NCBI GenBank assembly: GCA_002435755.1
Contig: DIYH01000038.1
Span: 1-64,000 of the forward strand
Length of the DNA stretch: 64,000 nt
Reading direction: 5' to 3'
Source: Flammeovirgaceae bacterium UBA6059
Lineage (GTDB): Bacteria; Bacteroidota; Bacteroidia; Cytophagales; Cyclobacteriaceae
In this document: positions 23,156 through 30,501 of the stretch, one piece after another
How the letters are laid out: the number at the start of each line of letters is the position of its first letter
Position numbering within the stretch: the first letter of the stretch is position 1
The notes under the pieces: model-generated
The model's database searches: none
What the model was told of the DNA's origin: nothing
The model's input: only the letters and a program-made list of their open reading frames with translations
Made by a program: the position numbers and the translations under genes

Positions 23156-24844
23156 ATGAAATTGATTAGAAATATATCAAGAGTGATGGCTATTGGACTG
23201 GTGATGTTCATTGCCTCATGTAGCGGAGACTGGTTGGATATTAACAATGATCCTAATAATCCTGTAGAACCGGACTTAGAGTTGTTGGTGCCATCTATGC
23301 AAGGTGGTCTTGTCAATGCTCTGGTAGATAGATATGATCATCTTGCGCCATTGGGTCATAACCTCGAAGCGGGGATATCAAGATATTCCTTAACAACAGA
23401 TGGTGGCTTTGATTTGGGTTTTGAAGAGATATACGTAGATGCACTCATCAATGCTGAGCGTGTGATCGCTGATGCTCCAAATCAGGATCCTCCTTTGCCT
23501 GTGTATTCGGGAATAGCCAAGATGATCAAGGCGTATAGTTTCGCATTCCTTATCGACATGTATGGTACTGTACCTTATGAGGAGGCACTACTTGGGGCCG
23601 AAGGCCCACTTTCCCCTACTTACGAGGAAGGTGGACAGGTCTATGACAAGGTGCTGGAGTTGATTGACTCAGGACTAGCTGATCTTGCTCAAGGTGGTGT
23701 GGCACCTGCCAATGATATCATCTTTCAGGGTGATACAGAGCGATGGATCAAATTTGGCAATACATTGAAGATGAAGCTTCTGCTTAACACAAGGTTGGTA
23801 GATGAGAATAGGGCTCGTACAGGTATCAACGCTATCCTAAGTGCTGGTCAGATCATGTCAGAAAATGGAGATGACGCAGACTTCTTTTTCGGGTCTGGCA
23901 TTACTCCTGAAAACCGGCATAGACTTCACCAGACACATTATCAGGGAGCCAAGACCTTTTATATGAGTAACTATATGATGCATACCATGTATGAGAAGTA
24001 TAGTGTGGCAGACCCAAGGATGCGTTATTACTTCTATCGCCAGATTGATCAATTTGATCCTTCAAGCCCCAAACTCGTTGCGGATGACTTTCCCTGCTTT
24101 GGCTATGGTGCGGTTCATACTGACGAGTCTACGTGGACGGGTACTTGTGCTTACGGGTACTTGGGTGATGGCTACATTGGTCGCGATCATGGAGACAATA
24201 CTGGTATCCCGAATGATGGGGGTTCAAGAACCACGTTTGGCATCTATCCGATAGGTGGACTTTTTGATGATGACGGATATCTCACAGTAGCTCAGTCTGA
24301 TGGGACCGGCGCAGGATTCTATCCATTGTTGACTCATTTCATGGCCAGGTTTATGGAAGCTGAGGCACAGCTTACGCTCAATGGCGATGCAGCAGCAGCC
24401 AGGCAAGCTCTGGAATCAGGAGTGAGAGCTTCGGTCAGCAAAGTGATGAACTATGGTGCTGGTAATGCCAGTAATTTTGACCCTGAGTTAGCACCAACGA
24501 CTGCTGACGTAGATAGCTATGTGTCAGATGTACTTGCTGCATACGACGGAGCATCTGCTGATGACGACAAGCTCAACATCATCATGGAGCAATGGCAGAT
24601 TGCCAACTTTGGCAATAACTCTGAATCCTGGATCAACCTTCGCAGGACTAAGCTGCCATTTATCCTACCGGCTAATAATGCTTCAGCGCGTATGTCGATC
24701 GTTCCCGACAATACTTATCCGCGCAGATTACCTTTCCCGGCCAGTGAGATATCCACGAACACTACTCTTCCGGATGCCAATGAGGTCGTGTTTTTCCAAA
24801 CACCAATTTTCTGGGACAGAACAGCCTATCCAGCACGATTCTAA
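23156..24844 (+). CDS. SusD/RagB-family substrate-binding lipoprotein
   Basis: This protein (562 residues) has a lipoprotein signal (MAIGLVMFIASC, acylated Cys at about 22) followed by DWLDINNDPNNP, typical of the SusD-like-2 subgroup. The helical TPR-like core includes AKMIKAYSFAFLIDMYGTVPYEEAL, and the C-terminal part has WINLRRTKLPFI and the closing FFQTPIFWD. The protein sits on the cell surface as the lid of the SusC barrel. Gene order and the 20-base spacing to SusC support co-transcription. Confidence 0.95.
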   Translation: MKLIRNISRVMAIGLVMFIASCSGDWLDINNDPNNPVEPDLELLVPSMQGGLVNALVDRYDHLAPLGHNLEAGISRYSLTTDGGFDLGFEEIYVDALINAERVIADAPNQDPPLPVYSGIAKMIKAYSFAFLIDMYGTVPYEEALLGAEGPLSPTYEEGGQVYDKVLELIDSGLADLAQGGVAPANDIIFQGDTERWIKFGNTLKMKLLLNTRLVDENRARTGINAILSAGQIMSENGDDADFFFGSGITPENRHRLHQTHYQGAKTFYMSNYMMHTMYEKYSVADPRMRYYFYRQIDQFDPSSPKLVADDFPCFGYGAVHTDESTWTGTCAYGYLGDGYIGRDHGDNTGIPNDGGSRTTFGIYPIGGLFDDDGYLTVAQSDGTGAGFYPLLTHFMARFMEAEAQLTLNGDAAAARQALESGVRASVSKVMNYGAGNASNFDPELAPTTADVDSYVSDVLAAYDGASADDDKLNIIMEQWQIANFGNNSESWINLRRTKLPFILPANNASARMSIVPDNTYPRRLPFPASEISTNTTLPDANEVVFFQTPIFWDRTAYPARF

Positions 24845-24862
24845 CGATTAAAGATTGAGATC

Positions 24863-25813
24863 ATGAATAAACTATATAAACATATAACTGTGATAGTGGC
24901 TGTGGTAGCAATGCTAAGCAGCTGCCGCGATGAAGATAAAGTGTACGCCCCCGAAGCTGTGATTCCGGTGGCTCTTCAGGCGACAGAGCGTACTGACAAC
25001 ACCTTTGTTCTCCAGGAATTGGAAGGGGCGAGCTTTTCATTTACCTTGGAGTATGAAAACTGGGACGGGTCGCCTGATGGACACCCCTGGTTTGTAGGCA
25101 GGGAAGGACCTGTAAGCTCGCTGATCGATGCGACTTTGTTGATTTCCTACTCCGGTGCAGGTGGAAGTTTCGGGCCTGCTGAGTTTGGCACTTATGCCGA
25201 GGCTGAGTTTCCGGTAGGTATACAGATGACACCAGCAAATCTTGTTGCTGCTCTACCAGGTCTGGACCTGGAGGACCTGGATGGTGGAGATAGATTTGTA
25301 GTCTCTTACGAGTATACAATTGATGCCAATAACACTGGTGACATTAGGGAAGTAGGAACCCCCGGGTTAGACTATTGTGGCGGATTCACTGCAGAAGGAG
25401 AGTTTTGTACAATTAACATTGACATTGTCTGTACATCAGATCTGGCTACCACTTTTGACTATTCTACTACCAATCTTATAACTGGTGGAGGAGATCCTGT
25501 AGCGGGTCCAGTCACTGGTAGTGGTGAATTTACTGAGGTTGAACCAGGTATATACAGCATCTCAGATGCGAGTTTTGGGTTGTTTGGTGAGCTACGAGAC
25601 GATCCTGCTGCACTAGGTCTTGAACTAGTAGATGATTGTGAAGTGATATCTGTGGAAGGCACGGATCAGGCTGGTGACAGCTATACCTTCATTGTCCAGA
25701 GCGTTAATGGTGCGCAGATGACCATTGCCTGGAGCAATACTTTCGATGATTCGGGTACGACTGTACTGACTCGAACCGACGGAAGCGATTGGCCTCCAAA
25801 CCTTACGAATTAA
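24863..25813 (+). CDS. surface lipoprotein of the SusC/D operon, function unknown
   Basis: This 316-residue protein has a lipoprotein signal peptide (VVAMLSSC) followed by acidic residues. No family was recognised. The body is rich in beta-forming and Gly/Asp residues, and contains four Cys downstream of the lipobox (YCGGF, FCTINIDIVC, DDC), which might form disulfides. It is last in the SusC-SusD operon (18 bases after SusD, terminator directly after it), a position typical of SusE/F-like or other surface glycan- or ligand-binding lipoproteins. A substrate-binding role is inferred from position only. Confidence 0.85.
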   Translation: MNKLYKHITVIVAVVAMLSSCRDEDKVYAPEAVIPVALQATERTDNTFVLQELEGASFSFTLEYENWDGSPDGHPWFVGREGPVSSLIDATLLISYSGAGGSFGPAEFGTYAEAEFPVGIQMTPANLVAALPGLDLEDLDGGDRFVVSYEYTIDANNTGDIREVGTPGLDYCGGFTAEGEFCTINIDIVCTSDLATTFDYSTTNLITGGGDPVAGPVTGSGEFTEVEPGIYSISDASFGLFGELRDDPAALGLELVDDCEVISVEGTDQAGDSYTFIVQSVNGAQMTIAWSNTFDDSGTTVLTRTDGSDWPPNLTN

Positions 25814-25834
25814 GTATTCTCTTCATTTTAAATA

Positions 25835-25866
25835 GAGGGTGTCAATGCGACACCCTCATTTTTTTC
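25835..25866 (+). terminator. terminator of the SusC/SusD operon
   Basis: A 9-bp perfect stem GAGGGTGTC/GACACCCTC (25835-25843 with 25849-25857), loop AATGC, followed by ATTTTTTT. Confidence 0.92.
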
Positions 25867-25921
25867 TTATCAAACTAATGTGATTTACCCGGTCGGTTGT
25901 TACAGTTAAAACTCAAAAGTC

Positions 25922-26584
25922 ATGCTGTATCAATCGTCTAAAAAGCTCGGTGGAATGTTCTCAATGAAGCGCAAAGTTTGCCTTGTCGAAGATGACGATA
26001 TACTTCGCAATAGCTATGAGTTGATTATCAACAATCATGATAAGTACTATGTAGTAGGTGCTTATGATACCTGCGAGACATTTCTTAAAAATGCTATTCG
26101 TGATTCTCCGGATGTCGTGCTTATGGATATCAACCTACCGGGAATGAACGGGATTGAGGGTATCTCAAAGTTGAAAAAAAAGCTTCCTAATGTAGAGATT
26201 ATTGTCTTCACAGTGCATGAAGATAAGGACATCATCATTGAGGCACTCAAGGCCGGAGCTACAGGATATCTTTTGAAGCATACACGCTATGCTGAGGTAA
26301 TAGAGGGTTTGGATAATATACTTGAGGGTGGAGCCCCAATGAGTAAGGCGATTGCCAGAAAACTGGTGGGCTCATTTCATAGAAATCACCAGTCTCCACT
26401 TACCACTCGAGAGACAGAAGTATTGAGTCATTTGTCAGAAGGCAAAAGCTATACCGTCATTGCAGATGAGCTTCATATTGGCAAGGAAACCACCAAAACC
26501 CATATCAAGAACATCTACTCTAAACTCTTGGTTAACTCGAAGGCTGACGCGATCAAAGTGGCAAAAGAACACCACTGGATTTAA
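25922..26584 (+). CDS. NarL/FixJ-type response regulator, orphan
   Basis: The receiver domain of this 220-residue protein (about 17-135) has the acidic pocket Glu23-Asp24-Asp25, phospho-acceptor Asp69 in VVLMDINLPG, Thr97 and Lys119. The LuxR-type HTH (about 158-217) reads LTTRETEVLSHLSEGKSYTVIADELHIGKETTKTHIKNIYSKL. It activates or represses genes when phosphorylated. No histidine kinase gene is adjacent, so its partner is elsewhere. ATG 25964 (MKRKVCLVEDDD) would also give an intact receiver; the longer start is kept because no signal decides between them. The gene overlaps the convergent DUF6503 gene by 4 bases. Confidence 0.92.
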   Translation: MLYQSSKKLGGMFSMKRKVCLVEDDDILRNSYELIINNHDKYYVVGAYDTCETFLKNAIRDSPDVVLMDINLPGMNGIEGISKLKKKLPNVEIIVFTVHEDKDIIIEALKAGATGYLLKHTRYAEVIEGLDNILEGGAPMSKAIARKLVGSFHRNHQSPLTTRETEVLSHLSEGKSYTVIADELHIGKETTKTHIKNIYSKLLVNSKADAIKVAKEHHWI

Positions 26585-27255
26585 TCTTTTTGTGATAAGG
26601 GCTCTGTCTTTACAAGTCGATCTGTAGCCAGATATTCATCATTCTCTGTACGGTACCAGGCTCTAGCCACAGGTATCTTTATTCCGCCTGCTTCCATTTC
26701 GCCATCCAGGTAGATGATCTCACCTTTTTGATTGGGTTCGTCCTTATAAAACTTATATGCTTCCATAGCAAAGGTCTCAGGATGGATGTAGAAGTACCAA
26801 ACATCCTCTGGATAGGTTACCTTCAGTACCATGTAATCGACTCCCTTGATTGACTCTGAATAAACTTTATTATCAAGATCAGTGCCCTCATCCATGAGTT
26901 TCATTGGTAACCCCCATAGGTATACGTAGTAATTCCGGGTACGAGCTATTCGGTCACACTCTTGCTTTTCTCCTGAGATATGGTAGCATGAGTCCATTTT
27001 GATACCAAAGCTCCGCTCCGGGTTTCGATACTCGAACATGCCTGTCGTATTATCGATCTGTACCTGGCTCGTTCTCAATGACCCATCAGGCATATCCGTT
27101 TCAAAGAATAACTCTTGCTGTAGGGATGACCACTGTCCGTCAGGATCATGATAAGAGATTGTCTTCTCTAGTAGAGCAGGACCATCTATGGATTGGGCAT
27201 ATGAGCTGAAAGTCAGGATTGTGATGAGAAAACAACTAAGTACGGAACGAAGCAT
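26581..27255 (-). CDS. exported DUF6503-family protein
   Basis: This 224-residue protein has a signal peptide (VLSCFLITILTFSSYAQ). The mature part is a beta-rich fold read as DUF6503: SYHDPDGQWSSLQQEL, WYFYIHPETFAMEAYKFYKDEP, GEIIYLDGEMEAGGIKIPVARAWY. The shape, with paired antiparallel strands repeating phrases of the type V-Y-F-Y, resembles LolA/LolB-like lipoprotein carriers, but no function is established. Single transcription unit; 4-base tail overlap with the response regulator gene. Confidence 0.8.
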   Translation of the reverse strand: MLRSVLSCFLITILTFSSYAQSIDGPALLEKTISYHDPDGQWSSLQQELFFETDMPDGSLRTSQVQIDNTTGMFEYRNPERSFGIKMDSCYHISGEKQECDRIARTRNYYVYLWGLPMKLMDEGTDLDNKVYSESIKGVDYMVLKVTYPEDVWYFYIHPETFAMEAYKFYKDEPNQKGEIIYLDGEMEAGGIKIPVARAWYRTENDEYLATDRLVKTEPLSQKD

Positions 27256-27368
27256 AAAAAAGATTTAAAGTAGTGTCCAATGTGAATCTAACTGTTCGTC
27301 TAAGGTATAAAATCAATGATTGGAATAATTAGATTTTTTTGTTGTAGAAACAAATCATTTAATAAGAG

Positions 27369-27746
27369 ATGGCAACTGTAGAAAAACAATACATCATAAA
27401 GGCAGCTCCTAAAAAGGTATATGAAGCATTAACCAGTGAAAACCTGATTGAGCAATGGTCAGGAGCAACTGCTAAAATGGATATTAGTCCAGAAGGTGTC
27501 TTTTCTCTCTGGGGTGAAACCATACACGGTGTGAACAAAGAGGTTACAGAAGAACGGATCGTTCAACTTTGGAAGGAAGAGTCATGGCAAGATTACTCAA
27601 GCTGTGTATTTACGATAGAAAAATCCGACGACTCTACCGTTCTTACTTTGACGCATACTGATGTACCAGAGTCCTCGGCTAGGTCGATAGACCAGGGTTG
27701 GGATGAGTATTACCTTGGACCCCTCAAGGAATTGCTTGAAAACTGA
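27369..27746 (+). CDS. SRPBCC (AHSA1-like) domain protein
   Basis: This 125-residue protein is a single START-like ligand-binding domain: YIIKAAPKKVYEALTSENLIEQWSGATAKMD, then EERIVQLWKEESW and the C-terminal helix SIDQGWDEYYLGPLKELL. The family binds small hydrophobic ligands or assists Hsp90-like proteins. In Bacteroidota, AHSA1-like genes often lie beside DGPF/YCII and ECF sigma genes, as here (the DGPF gene follows 60 bases later), so a role in the same response is plausible. Confidence 0.88.
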   Translation: MATVEKQYIIKAAPKKVYEALTSENLIEQWSGATAKMDISPEGVFSLWGETIHGVNKEVTEERIVQLWKEESWQDYSSCVFTIEKSDDSTVLTLTHTDVPESSARSIDQGWDEYYLGPLKELLEN

Positions 27747-27806
27747 ACAACCTATTGAAAATCAGAGAATTACATTTTTATTTATAACCTAAAACTTTTA
27801 GAAATC

Positions 27807-28154
27807 ATGAAAGAGTACATGTACTTATTCAGAGGAGGAGATGGTAGAGAGCTTGATCTGTCACCAGAGCAGATGCAAGAGCACATGCAGGCATGGGGTG
27901 TCTGGATGCAAGGTCTAGGTAAGACCGGCAATTTTGTAACAGGCTTACCACTTCAAAGTGAAGGTAAAGTCGTTGAAAACCACGGAGAAGTCATCACAGA
28001 TGGTCCATTTGCAGAAGGGAAAGAGATCGTTGGTGGGTATTTGATTGTAAAGGCCAAAAATCTGGACCATGCAGCCGAACTATCTAAAGAATGCCCTATT
28101 TTCCTACGTGGGGGAACAGTAGAAGTACGCGAAATCATGCCGATGGATATGTAA
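27807..28154 (+). CDS. YCII/DGPF-domain protein
   Basis: This 115-residue protein is a ferredoxin-like YCII domain with EYMYLFRGGDGRELDLSPEQMQEHMQAWGVWM and the name-giving motif as TDGPFAEGKEIVGGYLIV (D-G-P-F). Proteins of this kind are the constant genomic partners of ECF42-type sigma factors, and one follows 47 bases downstream here. Their biochemical function is not known. The C-terminal line RGGTVEVREIMPM is typical. Confidence 0.93.
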   Translation: MKEYMYLFRGGDGRELDLSPEQMQEHMQAWGVWMQGLGKTGNFVTGLPLQSEGKVVENHGEVITDGPFAEGKEIVGGYLIVKAKNLDHAAELSKECPIFLRGGTVEVREIMPMDM

Positions 28155-28164
28155 TACAAATCAG

Positions 28165-28190
28165 GTCCTGGCATTAGTCAGGACTTTTTT
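28165..28190 (+). terminator. terminator or attenuator between the DGPF and sigma-factor genes
   Basis: A 6-bp stem GTCCTG/CAGGAC (28165-28170 with 28179-28184), 8-base loop, then six T. It is only 11 bases before the ATG of the sigma factor, so it would limit read-through from the DGPF gene into the sigma gene. Confidence 0.7.
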
Positions 28191-28201
28191 AGGTTTGTTT
28201 C

Positions 28202-29476
28202 ATGATCTCACCTAACCGAGAGACTAATACTGTCGTCGATCATTTTTTCCGACACCAATGGGGTCGGGTAGTTTCTCACCTAACTGCAAAATTTGGGGTG
28301 CCTCATCTGACCCTTGTAGAAGATGCAGTACAGGAAGCACTGGCTAAGGCCATGCAGACATGGTCCTTTAATGGTATACCGGAAAATGCTGCCGGTTGGA
28401 TCACCAGAGTGGCGCATAACCAGGTCATTGATGCGTTGCGTCGCAAACAAAATTTTGACAAAAAATCTAAAGAGCTGACAACAGCCAATGGAGAATCATC
28501 CTATACCATGGATTGGGATATGGAAGAGGAAATCAAGGATGACGAGCTCAAAATGATGTTTGCTTGCTGTCATCCGGCACTTAGCGCAGAGTTGCAAATC
28601 ATCCTGACGCTCAAAATACTGGGAGGCTTCAGCAATGCCGAAGTAGCCAGGCAGCTACTAAAGAAAGAGGATGCCATTGCCAAAGCCTATACACGTGGTA
28701 AGAAGAAACTGGTGGATGAGCAAATAGCGCTTGAAGTGCCTTTTGGTAAGCACCTCACACAGCGCTTGTCCAAGGTATTACGGATTCTTTACTTGCTGTT
28801 TAACGAAGGCTATAGCGTGACCACAGGTGATATGTTGATTAAAGCATCACTTTGTGATGAAGCTATCCGACTGAATAAGTTGATACTTGACTGCAAGAGG
28901 TTGGTCAAACCTGAAGCGCACGCTTTGCTGGCATTGATGTATTTGCAGTCTTCAAGATTTCCAGCCAGAATAAATGCTGATGGCCAATTGGTGACTCTTG
29001 AGCATCAAAATAGATCACTTTGGGACCAGCATTTGATATTGCTTGGCAAGGAGCATCTGGAACTCTCAGCAGCGTTTGGTCATATGAGTGACTACTATAT
29101 CCAGGCTTCCATGGCGAGGATCCACTGTGAAGCCGAGCGCTATCAAGACACTAGTTGGTCGCAGTTGCTGATGCTCTATGATATTCAACTGCACCTGAAT
29201 GATAGCCCAGTGGTCTTTCTTAACCGTGTTGTTGCTTATGGGAAAGTACATGGTGCAGAAGCCGCGTTCAAGGAATTGACTGACTACCCGAAGATCAAAA
29301 CACTTGAGAAGTATCCTTTACGCTATGCCGTAGAGGCTGAGCTCTTATCGGAAAATGGAGATTATGCTCGAGCGATTGAAAAACTAGACCAGGCCCTAGC
29401 ATTGAATTCCAATGCTGCCGAAGTGGCTTTTATGAAGGAGAAACGACTGAGGTGGGAACAAAGACTAAGAAAGTAG
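28202..29476 (+). CDS. ECF42-type RNA polymerase sigma factor (with DUF6596/TPR-like C-terminus)
   Basis: Sigma region 2 of this 424-residue protein is seen at about 12-80 (HFFRHQWGRVVSHLTAKFG, AVQEALAKAMQTWSFNGIPENAAGWITRVAHNQVIDALRRKQNFDKK) and region 4 at about 125-180 (LTLKILGGFSNAEVARQLLKKEDAIAKAYTRGKKKL). The long C-terminal extension (about 190-424) is helical and includes the DUF6596 part LSKVLRILYLLFNEGY and TPR-like repeats near the end. This architecture and the DGPF gene upstream define group ECF42, in which the extension replaces a separate anti-sigma factor. No anti-sigma gene is present, in agreement. The stop codon shares three bases with the convergent tRNA-Arg. Confidence 0.93.
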   Translation: MISPNRETNTVVDHFFRHQWGRVVSHLTAKFGVPHLTLVEDAVQEALAKAMQTWSFNGIPENAAGWITRVAHNQVIDALRRKQNFDKKSKELTTANGESSYTMDWDMEEEIKDDELKMMFACCHPALSAELQIILTLKILGGFSNAEVARQLLKKEDAIAKAYTRGKKKLVDEQIALEVPFGKHLTQRLSKVLRILYLLFNEGYSVTTGDMLIKASLCDEAIRLNKLILDCKRLVKPEAHALLALMYLQSSRFPARINADGQLVTLEHQNRSLWDQHLILLGKEHLELSAAFGHMSDYYIQASMARIHCEAERYQDTSWSQLLMLYDIQLHLNDSPVVFLNRVVAYGKVHGAEAAFKELTDYPKIKTLEKYPLRYAVEAELLSENGDYARAIEKLDQALALNSNAAEVAFMKEKRLRWEQRLRK

Positions 29477-29545
29477 TCCCGGCAAGAATCGAACTTGCAT
29501 CTAAAGTTTAGGAAACTTCTATTCTATCCATTGAACTACGGGACC
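29474..29545 (-). tRNA. tRNA-Arg (CCT)
   Basis: On the minus strand: acceptor GGTCCCG/CGGGACT (first pair G-U), D-arm, anticodon stem GAAGT/ACTTT with loop TTCCTAA (anticodon CCT) and T-arm GCAAG/CTTGC around TTCGATT. Length 72; the discriminator is A at 29474 and CCA is not encoded. The last three bases coincide with the stop codon of the sigma-factor gene on the other strand. Confidence 0.95.
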
Positions 29546-29558
29546 ATCGTAAAGATCG

Positions 29559-29589
29559 CAAAAATAGATAAATGGCTAAGCGAGACCAA
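29559..29589 (-). promoter_or_regulatory. promoter of tRNA-Arg
   Basis: On the minus strand TTG (29587-29589), a 20-base spacer and TATTTTTG (29559-29566) match TTG-N17-23-TAnnTTTG exactly; the box is followed by CG. The tRNA begins 13 bases downstream. Confidence 0.75.
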
Positions 29590-29637
29590 CGATAGCCTGG
29601 TTTTTGTCAGTACATATGGACCGACCTGAGTTATGGC

Positions 29638-30414
29638 CTATTTGTACACATCCGGAGAGTGCTCAAAAACAAAGATTTGTTGGTTTTTAGGTAGTCTAGA
29701 ATGAGTAAGGGTTGTGATATGTCCATCTATTCTGTTAACGTTGGCTCTACCTTCAAGGTAGGGGTCAATATTTCCTAATCCACCTCTGGGAAACCCTTCT
29801 TCTTCCAGGTCCGGTAACCTATAGTGCATTGGTACTATGATTTTTGGCTTAAGACCGGTGATCACGTCTTCGATTTCCTCCGGTTTCAATATATGATAAT
29901 CTCCATCAATAGGAGCCATCAAGAGATCAACACTTCCCAATGCAGAATAATTTTCAGTCGTTAGTGGACCATTATCTCCAAGGTGAGCGAGTTTTAGACC
30001 AGCTACCTCAATTAGCCAAATGGTGTTTTTCTGATCAAACTCTTTACCGTAAGGGTCACAGTGTTTACCTACTATCCCGGTTATCTGGAATTCTCCAACC
30101 TGGAAAGAGCCTGGGTTTTCTATGATTTGCATTTGATTCTCCCAGTAAGGTTTGATTCCTCTAAACCTTCCTCCATCATGATCATAGTGGGGATGAGATA
30201 TTAGCACGGCATCAGCTGTGATGTTTTTTGGAAACTTGTATCCAATCCAAATGGTATCTGCAAAAGGATCTAAGAGTAGAGAATGGTCTTTATAATTCAA
30301 CTTGAAACTTGCATGGGCTATGTATTCTATCTTGAGTTCATCTGTTTGTCCCTTGCACGGGCTCGAAAACAACTCGATAGCAAAGGCAATAATTAGGACA
30401 AGGGTAAGTTTCAT
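29638..30414 (-). CDS. exported metallo-beta-lactamase-fold hydrolase (UlaG-like)
   Basis: This 258-residue protein has a signal peptide (LVLIIAFAIELFSSPCKGQ) and an MBL-fold domain: IEYIAHASFKLNY at the start, the zinc motif SHPHYDHDGG (H-x-H-x-D-H form), GKHCDPYG, then LAHLGDN and PMHYR for further ligands. The first line (A-H-A-S-F) marks the UlaG-like subgroup, in which N-terminal His also helps to bind metal. Substrate unknown; the signal peptide places it in the periplasm. It is divergent from the regulator-permease fusion gene. Confidence 0.87.
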   Translation of the reverse strand: MKLTLVLIIAFAIELFSSPCKGQTDELKIEYIAHASFKLNYKDHSLLLDPFADTIWIGYKFPKNITADAVLISHPHYDHDGGRFRGIKPYWENQMQIIENPGSFQVGEFQITGIVGKHCDPYGKEFDQKNTIWLIEVAGLKLAHLGDNGPLTTENYSALGSVDLLMAPIDGDYHILKPEEIEDVITGLKPKIIVPMHYRLPDLEEEGFPRGGLGNIDPYLEGRANVNRIDGHITTLTHSRLPKNQQIFVFEHSPDVYK

Positions 30415-30452
30415 TTGGTCAATTTACTTATCTCAATACGGCATTGCTAATG

Positions 30453-30488
30453 AACACCTGCCTATGAGTCGACTCGACGGTGTTTTTT
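30453..30488 (+). promoter_or_regulatory. hairpin with U-run upstream of the regulator-permease fusion gene
   Basis: AACACC (30453-30458) pairs with GGTGTT (30479-30484), followed by T to 30488. The loop contains the 10-base perfect palindrome GAGTCGACTC (30466-30475), itself able to fold or act as an operator. It lies 14 bases before the GTG start and would act as an attenuator if transcription starts upstream of it. Confidence 0.4.
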
Positions 30489-30501
30489 CTAACTTTAACT
30501 T

